This document shows positions 1 to 7,763 of a stretch of DNA of 13,960 nt, one piece after another (within the stretch, counting starts at the first letter, position 1; each line of letters starts with the position of its first letter). Both the position numbers and the translations under genes were made by a program. This DNA is from Neocallimastix lanati (nom. inval.) (Eukaryota; Neocallimastigomycota; Neocallimastigomycetes; Neocallimastigales; Neocallimastigaceae), in NCBI GenBank assembly GCA_016946835.1, contig JACVTC010000641.1, positions 1 through 13,960 on the forward strand. Direction: 5' to 3'. The notes beneath the pieces are model-generated. The model was not told the DNA's origin. It did not search any database and was given only the letters and a program-made list of their open reading frames with translations.

Positions 1-300
1 AAATAGGTATATATTAATTATATATTTAATATATAGAAATATAAATTTTATATGAATTAAAGTATTATAATTATTATTATTATAATAATACATATTGAAA
101 TAAAATAAATAAAATAATTTATTATAAAAGATATAAATTTAATATTTAATATTATTTATTAAATATACAAATGTTACTAACATATTTGTTTTATTACTAT
201 GTAATTAAATTATAAATTTATTTCTATTCATATTATTAAGTTTAGGTTTGGAATCACAAAATATTAATAAAAATTCTTAAAAACAGATAGAAAGTTTTTT
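1..300. other. AT-rich gene-free stretch
   Basis: No coding region is visible on either strand; stops are dense and composition is almost pure A/T. It holds short ATT/TAA microsatellite-like tracts (around 64-90) and a weak imperfect hairpin around 169-188. No promoter or RNA gene can be supported. Confidence 0.7.
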
Positions 301-452
301 TGATCGATATTTATCCATATCGATCATCGCGTTAATTAAGTAAAACCGATTACTTTTAAGAAGTAATTGGAAAAACCTTAATTAACCGATTACTTAATCT
401 AATATAATGATCGAAAATGAAAGAATAAAATAATGAAAATTATTTCGATCAT
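301..452. repeat. cluster of three palindromes (fold-back structure)
   Basis: Three inverted repeats lie side by side. TGATCGATAT (301-310) pairs perfectly with 317-326 across a 6-nt loop. GTTAATTAAG (331-340) pairs perfectly with 377-386 and encloses a second stem, 346-355 with 361-370, which has one G-T pair. ATGATCGAAA (407-416) pairs perfectly with 443-452. GATCGA recurs in the first and third palindromes and ACCGATTACTT occurs at 345-355 and again at 385-395. It may be a fold-back or terminal fragment of a DNA transposon, or a cruciform-prone site; no transposase is visible. The pairing is seen directly; the nature is unknown. Confidence 0.6.
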
Positions 453-850
453 AAAATTTAAAATTTAATCTATTTAGTTCTATTTTATAGAACTTTACAT
501 AAAAAATATAAAACAATACATTAATAATAAAATACATGATTAATACAATACAGAATACATGATAGAATACAGAATACATGATAAAATACAGAATAGTGTT
601 TTAGTTTATGATTTAATAAGTGAGAGAAAACTAAAACTAATAAATTTAATAATTAAGTGAATAATTAAATAAATTTAATATTATTTTAAATGTATAAAAA
701 TTATTTAATTAAATAAATTTTTAATATTAAACTAAATAAAATTTTAATATATAATTAAATAAATTATTAATTATAATTAATTGTATAAATGAAATATGAG
801 TTAAATAAAAGTTATATTAATTATAACCTAACTAAGAAAATATAATTATT
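453..850. other. AT-rich gene-free stretch with a short tandem repeat
   Basis: AATACATGAT recurs at 531-540, 554-563 and 573-582, the last two as a unit of about 19 bases containing AGAATACAGAATACATGAT. Nothing else is recognisable. The minus-strand open frame at 394-579 is low-complexity and judged non-coding. Confidence 0.6.
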
Positions 851-1660
851 TTGTTAAGAATAATTATAGATTCTTACACTACGATTCGTTACATTAACGA
901 TATTTTAAAAAGATTCAAAATAAATGAAAATCAAAAATCCTCTACTCCTTGTGTAGGTGAAAACATTAAAGAAATTAACAATGAACCATTCGATAATAGT
1001 ATCTATCAAAGCGCAGTAGGCTCTCTCATACATTTAGCAAAATGCACAAGACCTGATATTGCTTGTGCAGTAAACAAAGCATCAAGAAAAAATAAAAATC
1101 CAAATATGACTGATTGGAAAAAGGTATTACAAATATTTAAATATATTAACCAAACCAAAGATTATTATTTACAATATAAAAGAGATGGAAATCTTAAAGG
1201 CTATACCGACTCCAACTTCGCTGAAGATATAACCAATAGTAAATCTACATCTGGAAATATCTACTTCCTAGCTTCAGGACCAGTTTTATGGATGTCAAGA
1301 CAACAACAATGTGTCTCAAGATCCACTGCCGAAGCAGAATATGTTGCATTATCGGAAGCCGTTGCAAATGGCTTATGGTTAAAAAGTATTCTTGAAGAAC
1401 TATTCAATAAAAAATTCAAAATAAATCTCTATGATGACAATAAAGCCAGTCTATATTCCGCCGAAAATTTCGCTATTGGAAAAAGACTAAGACACATACG
1501 TGTAAGTTACCATTTCTTCAAGGAACATGTTGAAAATAATAACGTTATTTTACAACATATCAAATCCGAAGACAATCTTGCTGATATACTCACAAAAGAT
1601 GTCAATAGAAATAAAATGTTATTCTTCGCAAACAAAATTTTCAAGAAAAATCTTGTTTAG
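851..1660 (+). pseudogene. Ty1/copia Pol, 5'-truncated: RT C-terminus and RNase H
   Basis: This is the last quarter of a copia-type polyprotein. The open frame reads 269 codons, but the first codon is TTG, an in-frame TAA lies at 833-835, and similarity to copia Pol begins only near RYINDILKRF, so it is a 5'-truncated copy rather than a gene with its own start. In order it has the RT thumb/connection (about residues 14-60, with YQSAVGSLIHLAKCTRPDIA) and the RNase H domain (about 115-250). RNase H carries the expected acidic residues: D120 in GYTDS, E161 in STAEAEY, D196 in YDDNKAS and D245 in LADILTK. No internal stop or frameshift is present, suggesting a fairly young insertion. Gag, protease, integrase and the RT palm are missing. 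The frame stops at TAG one base before the G6 polypurine tract, as in complete copia elements. Confidence 0.88.
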
Positions 1661-1667
1661 GGGGGAA
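1659..1667 (+). promoter_or_regulatory. polypurine tract (plus-strand primer) of the copia element
   Basis: AGGGGGGAA overlaps the pol stop codon and is followed immediately by TGTTAAAATATTCACA. A purine run abutting the TG of the 3' LTR is the standard plus-strand priming site in copia elements. In a window with almost no G runs, six consecutive Gs stand out. Confidence 0.8.
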
Positions 1668-2009
1668 TGTTAAAATATTCACATTTTATTTTATATCTTT
1701 ATATTATTAATATTATACTTTTATATTCTTATATTATTATTAATATTATATTCTTATCGATATTATATTCTTATCTTATATTAATATTTTATTATTATAT
1801 TTTTATGTTGTGTAACATCTATCTATGTGTATTAATTCATAGAATAATCACATGGTTAAAGATGTAATTTTACTATAAATTAATTATTTTTATTATCTTA
1901 AAAAAGTGAGTTCTTAAACATTAATAATTAATAAAAATTTATGTATTAAATAAATACAAAAATAAATAAAGTTTATTATAAAAAACACATATACTTTTCT
2001 CACTATCAA
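1668..2009 (+). mobile_element. 3' LTR of the copia element (right end uncertain)
   Basis: The left boundary is set by TGTTAAAATATT directly after the polypurine tract. The right end cannot be fixed because the 5' LTR is absent; the last plausible CA before the A/T homopolymers is near 2007-2008 (ACTATCA). The interior is AT-rich, with several copies of a TATTATATTCTTAT-like motif between 1700 and 1780. The open frame at 1667-1867 lies inside it, is pure low-complexity and is not considered a gene. Confidence 0.55.
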
Positions 2010-2075
2010 AAAAAAAATTTTTTTTGTTTTAAATTATATATATTTCATTCATATATTGTTTATATTAATTTTATT

Positions 2076-2114
<39 letters not shown>

Positions 2115-3107
2115 TAATTATTTATTATATAAAATATATAGTTTTTAAATTAAAATTAATTAAAAAATATATTCAAATTACATTATTATATTATAATATA
2201 AACAATAATAATAAAGTTTGATAAAAATTTTTTTTTTTTTAAATTGTTTTATTATAATAGTAAAATAATGAATAAAATATGTATTATAATTTTGTTTTAT
2301 AAAAAAATAGGTATAAAATATGTAATACAATATACTATTTAAATTTGTTCCTTTTAATTAACAATTAAAAAAATGTTTTTTATACAAAAAATCATTGAAG
2401 ACTTTTAAAAGTTATTTTTAACTCGTAAAAAAGTAATTATGTTAATAGAAAATATCATTACAAATAAGATATAATAATAAGTTTTTTTTTTTATTCAATA
2501 AAAACTTTAATAAACTAGTATAGATATAACTTATAAAAAGAAAATTGTATTATTGGAAAATATAATTTAAAATAAGATATTATAATGAAAAAAAAAAAAA
2601 AAAAAATATAAAATGGTAAAAAATATTTTTTTTTTTTTTTTAAATAAAAAACATTATAATGAAAGAAAAAGAAAAGTCTCAAAAAATTAAAAACTACAGT
2701 AAGTTATTTACCTTTAATAAGTGTTATGCTAACACTTTTCTAATGGAAAAGTAATTTGAGATAAGAAAAAATATTATAAACGAAAAAAAAATTTTTTTCC
2801 ATTTGATTAAACTTTAATAAGTCATTAATGATTTAATTTATAAAAGATATAATTAATGAAAAATACTATTTAAAATAAAAAATTATATTAATAAAATAAA
2901 AAAAGCTTCTTTAATTAACAATAAAAAGTTAAAAAAAAAACATTTAGTAAACAATAAAAAGTTGAAAAGAAGTTTTTCTAATAAACAATAAAAATTAAAA
3001 AAGTCTCTTTAATTAACAATAAAAAGTTTCTAACAATTATAAAAACTTTAATAAATTATTAAAGATATAATACACTAAAAGATATGTGATTTTTTATTTT
3101 TAACTTT
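2010..3107. other. AT-rich repeat debris, no gene
   Basis: No coding region is seen. The stretch contains a pure T35 run (2078-2112), further A and T runs near 2230, 2590 and 2630, and old diverged repeats: AACTTTAATAA followed by a TATAGATATAA or AAGATATAAT motif near 2510, 2807 and 3048, and AAATAAGATAT-like motifs near 2463 and 2570. Two overlapping hairpins lie at 2719-2752. The AACAATAAAAAGTT repeats are listed separately. Confidence 0.6.
2917..3028. repeat. degenerate tandem repeat, about 33-nt period, 4 copies
   Basis: The core AACAATAAAAAGTT occurs at 2917-2930, 2950-2963, 2984-2996 (one base shorter) and 3015-3028, spaced 31-34 nt apart with diverged filler between. A related core lies near 3480. 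It looks like an old tandem array; no function can be assigned. Confidence 0.6.
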
Positions 3108-3328
3108 CAGTGCGTATCCCTTTGGTCTCCCTCAAGGCATGGGAATATTGAAGTAGTCACAACACTTTGGTATGCTTTCACATAGACAGATATTGTCCCT
3201 GCTGGACGGCCTTACTGAGTGTTCAGTATTGGCTCTCTGACATGCATATTATTACTGAGAATTTTCTTAGAATGCCTCTCAAGTTCTATAATTCCCTTTG
3301 AAGCGAGGCCAGTATAACCTAACCTAAT
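3108..3328. other. GC-rich island of unknown nature, TAACC-tailed
   Basis: About 41% GC over 3121-3300, in flanks with far lower GC, with sharp edges. It ends in TAACCTAACCTAA (read on the other strand, TTAGGTTAGGTTA). It contains a short hairpin, ACTGA-GTGT-TCAGT inside GGCC...TGGC (about 3208-3234), and a possible longer pairing of GCCTC near 3274 with GAGGC near 3305. Frames are broken: one plus frame is open for about 44 codons, and one minus frame reads about 36 plus 35 codons around a single stop. It could be a SINE-like or LINE-derived fragment with a short-repeat tail, a structured RNA, or a remnant of a foreign gene. I do not recognise it. Confidence 0.45.
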
Positions 3329-3894
3329 GATATACATACTAGCTCACTTTGTAATTTTATATTAGTCAGAAAGATTGCTTTAGTAGAATATATCTACATG
3401 CATATAAAAGGTAAGTGAATATATTAATATTAATAAAAATATCATTTAAAATAAGATAATATATAATGAGAAAAATATACAATAAAAAGCTTGAACAATT
3501 AAAAAATTATTTAATGGACTATTGACTTGACTCAGGTAAGATTAATAAAATAAACATAAATAATACTAAACCTTAATTAATAGTATTATATAAAATTAAA
3601 TAAAAAAAATTATTTTCTTAAAATAATTATTATTATTATTATTTTTTAATATAACATATTTATAGGTATTTTGATATTATAAAAAATAAAAATAATGGTA
3701 AAATAAATTGAACAATTATATGTTGAATAATATAAAAAAATTTTTTTTTGTTTTATTTAAAAATAATTAAATAAATATTTATAAAAATTAAAAATACATA
3801 TATATATTTTAATTGTTTTAATATATAAAAACAACAGAAAAAAATTTTAAATGAATAAAAAAAATAATAAATTTATTAAATTTTTAATTTTTTA
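3329..3894. other. AT-rich gene-free stretch
   Basis: No open frame or RNA gene is visible. GTAAGT-type donor-like hexamers occur near 3411 and 3535, but no exons flank them. An (ATT)n tract lies near 3626-3645. Confidence 0.55.
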
Positions 3895-4990
3895 GCTAAC
3901 AAAATTCACAAACATAATTTGAGAATTTTGTTATCTTTGGTCCATTAATATTTTTAGTCAAAGCATTAGAAAGCATATTTTCAGCGTTTATGTATTTAAT
4001 ATAATTCTTTATTTTTAATATGATCCTTACTAAAATAGAATTTTATATTTATATGTTTTAATTTTTAATATTGTCTATTTTCAGTTGTCGTTTTTCTTGA
4101 AATATTGTCAGTGAATATTCTTATTGATTTATTAAAATCAAATAATTCGAATCAAATAATTCGAATCAAATATTTCTTATCCATAATGTTTTCTTAACAC
4201 ATTCAGAAGTATTAATGTTTTCAGCTTCCATAGTAGAGAGTATGTTTTCTAACTAATTAAACTGAGGAATGAAGTGTTTATAATTATGTTTTTAAACTGT
4301 TTTATTTTTGCAATTGTTTCTTTCATTTTCGGGTTTATACCTATAATAATCATTTTATCTATATAAATATCAATGATGCAAATGGACTTTATTATTTCTT
4401 ACCTTTTTAAATATACATGGTTCAAATATTAATTGATGAACCCAATACTAATAAGAAAGTTTGTCATTACCAGCCTGATTATCTCAAGCCATATAAAGTT
4501 TTGTTTAATTTCCAGAAACCCTTTTTATATCTTTTGCGGTATAGTAATAAATATTTTTGTTTAAATCTGTAATTAAATAGGCAACCTTTATATCTAATTA
4601 ATAAATGACCCAATGAAATGTCGCTGCTAGAGAAATTATAAGTTTAATATTGTCGATACTTAATGTTAGTAAGAAAGTTAACTCGTAATCGAGACCTATA
4701 ATTTGACTGTAGCTTTTTGCTTCAAGCCTTTCTTTGATTTTAATTTTATTATTATTACTATCTCTTTTGATATTAAATATCCATTTTACTTTAATTGGTA
4801 TTTTACTATTGGTTAAGTCAATAACAAAAGTCATAAAAATATGATTATCATATAAACTTTTTAATTCATCATATATTGCATCTAGACACTTATTGAAGCT
4901 TAATGGAACTTCCAATTGAATACTTAATACTTCATTACTTGTATAAGATTTTTTATTTATTTCCTTTTTTACTGAGGATCCTGGTCTCTT
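3895..4990 (-). pseudogene. decayed Ty1/copia Pol relic (RT and RNase H)
   Basis: Reading 4990 to 3895 on the minus strand gives copia Pol motifs in correct order across several frames. The best open piece (about 4985 to 4598) covers the RT N-terminus: PLSFNKCLDAIYDELKSLYD, then VKWIFNIKRDSNNN and YSQIIGLDYELTF. An in-frame stop follows IY; downstream come LDIK (about 4585), KGFWKLNKTLYGL (about 4530-4490) and EPCIFKK (about 4420). The catalytic YVDD box is YIDK (4365-4351), so RT is dead. About 130 residues appear missing near 4245-4340. RNase H follows with STMEAE (about 4240-4220), SECVKKTLWIRNI, TDN (4112-4104) and NALTKNINGPKITKF (about 3970-3920). A 14-bp duplication at 4138-4165 adds a further break. 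The TTG-initiated frame ending at 4598 is only its least damaged segment. No LTR or polypurine tract is recognisable. Confidence 0.85.
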
Positions 4991-5295
4991 TACTGAGAGA
5001 TTATTTTAAATTTAATTTTTTATGTCCAACCTTTAAAATTTTTTTAATAAATTTAATATTTAATTAAATTTTTAATTATTATTAAATTAAATATATAAAG
5101 AAAAAAAATTTTTTCTTTTTTCTTTTTTTTTTTTTATTCTATTTTTAGTCTTATTTTTTATACATATGTATAATTAAAATATTTTAAAGAATATCTATAA
5201 CATTTATTATTTATACATATTTTTATTTATTAATAAAATAAAAATTAACGAAAAATTAATAATAAAACAAAATAAAAATAAATAAAAAAAAATAA

Positions 5296-5331
<36 letters not shown>

Positions 5332-5360
5332 AAAAAGTCATAGTAGAAAATAAAATAAAT
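4991..5360. other. AT-rich spacer before the ankyrin gene
   Basis: It is gene-free, with mixed A and T tracts including a pure A32 run at 5298-5329, about 30 nt before the first ATG of the ankyrin gene at 5361. Its position fits an upstream nucleosome-free promoter tract, but that is inference. Confidence 0.5.
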
Positions 5361-6521
5361 ATGAATAACAGTATAAATAAGAAAGATAAATTATTGGAAA
5401 AATATAATGAAAAAAAAACTTACACCTAGAGTATTAGAAATTCTAATAAATAAAAATCATAATGATTTATATATATCTTCTTCTTTAATAAAATTATTAA
5501 TTGAAAAGAATGAAATGGTTTTATTAAAAATTATTTTTAAGATTTATGATAATGATTTTATTAAATGGTTACTTTTTCTATATAAAAATAAAATCTTCTA
5601 TTTCTACTGAAAAATTAAATCAAGAGATCTCTGAAGATAAATATAAAATAATAATAAATTATGTAAAAAAACATATTCTTTTTAACAGGGATACTTATAA
5701 AATTGAAAATATGAATAAAAATTTAATATATTATTTAGTTGAGCATGGAGTAGATATAAATAAAGATAATATGTTTAGAGAAACACCTTTATTTTATGCA
5801 TGTAAAAAGTGGAAATAAAGATTTAGTACAATATTTGGTGGAACATGGAGCAGAAATAAATAAAGAAAATAAAGATGGTGAAACACCATTGTTTATAGCA
5901 TTCCTTAGTGGAAATAAAGATTTAGTAAAGTGCTTGGTAGAACGTGGAGCAGATATAAATAAAGAAAATAACTATACTAATGAAGCACCATTATTTTATG
6001 TCTTTAAAAGTGGAAATAAAGATTTAGTAGAATACTTGGTAGAGCATGGAGTAGATATAAATAAAGATAATATGTTTAGAGAAACACCTTTATTTTATGC
6101 ATGTGAAAGTGGAAATAAAGATTTAGTACAATATTTGGTGGAACATGGAGCAGATATAAATAAAGAAGATAAAGATGGTGAAACACCATTATTTAGAGCA
6201 TGTGGAATTGGAAATATATATTTAGTAAATATCTTGCTGAAATATAAAGCAGATATAAATAGTAGAAATAAAGATTTAGTAGAATACTTGGTGGAACATG
6301 GAACAGATATAAATAAAGAAAATTGGAATGGTGAAATACCATTATTTAAAGCATATAAAAGTAGAAACAAAGATTTAGTAAAATACATGGTGGAACATGG
6401 AGCAGATAAAAATAAAGTATAAAAAGATGGTAAGCCATCACTATATTATAGAAATTATGATATAGAACATTATTTATTAAAATATATCACAAATATTATA
6501 TATATAAATAAAAGCAATTAA
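5361..6521 (+). pseudogene. ankyrin-repeat protein gene with frame breaks
   Basis: A gut-fungus-type ankyrin protein is spread over three frames. The ATG at 5361 opens MNNSINKKDKLLEKYNEKK, which continues one base out of frame as LTPRVLEILINKNHNDLYIS (pieces from 5361 and 5407), then KSSISTEKLNQEIS (about 5593 on), then the repeat block in a third frame to 6419. The joins fall in A runs at 5410-5418, about 5589-5592 and 5804-5808; each is explained by one extra A. A TAA at 6420-6422 interrupts the last repeat, which resumes in the same frame as KDGKPSLYYRNYDIEHYLLKY and ends at 6519-6521. About eight 33-residue repeats (consensus SGNKDLVEYLVEHGADINKE-x-x-x-GETPLFxAC) are seen, one of them truncated internally near 6260. 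Ankyrin arrays bind proteins; the partner is unknown. It is either a pseudogene or an intact gene with homopolymer sequence errors. Confidence 0.8.
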
Positions 6522-6943
6522 CAAAGAAAAAAAAAAAATAAAATAATATAAATAAAGAATTACTTTATTTATTATATATAAATAAAGATAATAATTTATC
6601 AGTTTATTTTTTTTTTTTTTTTTTTTTCATTTGACTATTGCATCATTAATCTAAAAATTGATATTTATATATAATATACTATAATTTATTTTTTATTTTA
6701 ATTATTTTTTTATTTCTATAATAAATATATATAATATTTGTTTATTATTATTTTACATAATTTTATTTTTAATTTTTAATTTTTAATTTTTACTTTTAAA
6801 TTTTTACTTTTAAATTTTTACTTTTAAATTTTTACTTTTAAATATTTATATGAGATTATAAAAATATTAAAATTTTAAAAATTACAATTTTATATATTTC
6901 ATTTCTTGTAAAAATGAATTCCTTGGAACTATTATTAGACTAA

Positions 6944-6979
<36 letters not shown>

Positions 6980-7222
6980 AAAAAGAAAAAAAGAACTTCT
7001 CTTCACATTGAATGATTTTCAATGTAAAAATATTAGAAATTGAACATATCCAAAAAAAAAAAAAAAAAAAAAAAAAGGCAATTAACAAAAGATTATTCAT
7101 TTTTTAATTGAATAGATATGGTTATTCTTTATTAATATTTCAAGTAATAATAATAAAAATGAAAATGAAAAAATTTTTTAAATTAAAAACATTACTTTTT
7201 AAGTTTAAATTTTTAATTTTTA
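6522..7222. other. AT-rich spacer with homopolymers
   Basis: There is no gene. It contains T21 (6607-6627), the 14-bp repeat listed separately, A31 (6947-6977) and A25 (7052-7076). Between the two A runs sits a perfect 8-bp hairpin, ACATTGAA (7005-7012) pairing with TTCAATGT (7018-7025), in a slightly less AT-rich 70-nt segment. Confidence 0.55.
6787..6842. repeat. perfect tandem repeat, 4 x 14 bp
   Basis: TTTTTACTTTTAAA is repeated four times without a mismatch (6787-6800, 6801-6814, 6815-6828, 6829-6842), preceded by three TTTTTAA-like units. The perfect identity implies recent expansion. Confidence 0.9.
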
Positions 7223-7253
7223 ATTTTTATTTTTATTTTTATTTTTATTTTTA

Positions 7254-7284
<31 letters not shown>

Positions 7285-7311
7285 TTTATTTTTATTTTTA
7301 TTTTATTTTTA

Positions 7312-7342
<31 letters not shown>

Positions 7343-7560
7343 TTTATTTTTATTTTTATTTTATTTTTATTTTTATTTTTATTTTTATTTTTATTTTTAT
7401 TTTTATTTTTATTTTTATTTTTATTTTTATTTTTATTTTTATTTTTATTTTTATTTTTATTTTTATTTTTATTTTTATTTTTATTTTTATTTTTATTTTT
7501 ATTTTTATTTTTATTTTTATTTTTATTTTTATTTTTATTTTTATTTTTATATTTATTTTT
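7223..7560. repeat. (TTTTTA)n hexanucleotide satellite, about 330 bp
   Basis: There are about 55 near-perfect TTTTTA units. Four units are one base short (at about 7277, 7300, 7335 and 7358), separated by three, five and three hexamers; from 7363 to about 7550 the array is uninterrupted. It creates apparent open frames of alternating Phe-Tyr or Phe-Ile (plus) and Lys-Asn (minus), which are artefacts of the period. A short tract of the same hexamer recurs at about 9604-9645. Confidence 0.95.
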
Positions 7561-7763
7561 TTTTGATAGGATAATGATCAATTTTTTTTTATTTGGGTAT
7601 TAACCAGTTTGTTAAATTGTTATTAACATAGTATTTTTTAAGTTTCCTTTTTTTTTTTTTTTTTTTTTTTTGTAAATATTTTTATTTTTATTATTTTCCT
7701 TTGTTTCTATATATCTAAAAATTATATTTTTATTATCATATATATTTTATAAGAATATACTGA
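7561..7763. other. spacer downstream of the transporter gene
   Basis: Low-complexity DNA with a T24 run (7648-7671) lies between the satellite and the 3' end of the minus-strand transporter gene. It would be the 3' flank/UTR of that gene; no certain polyadenylation signal can be chosen in such AT-rich sequence. Confidence 0.45.

Noticed and set aside
394-579. Minus-strand open frame of 61 codons
   Set aside because: Low-complexity Phe/Ile/Tyr composition from AT-rich DNA; overlaps the palindrome cluster; no domain.
1667-1867. 66-codon hydrophobic open frame after the copia pol
   Set aside because: It lies inside the LTR, starts within the LTR terminal bases and is composed of Ile/Leu/Tyr from A/T-rich sequence.
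3405-3545. GTAAGT-type splice donors near 3411 and 3535, and TTTCAG near 3105
   Set aside because: No flanking coding exons; such hexamers are expected by chance.
6095-6388. Minus-strand open frame opposite the ankyrin repeats
   Set aside because: Antisense shadow of the 99-nt repeat period; the plus strand has the clear protein family.
7108-7581. Open frames of Phe-Tyr/Phe-Ile (plus) and Lys-Asn (minus)
   Set aside because: Direct translation of the TTTTTA satellite; not genes.
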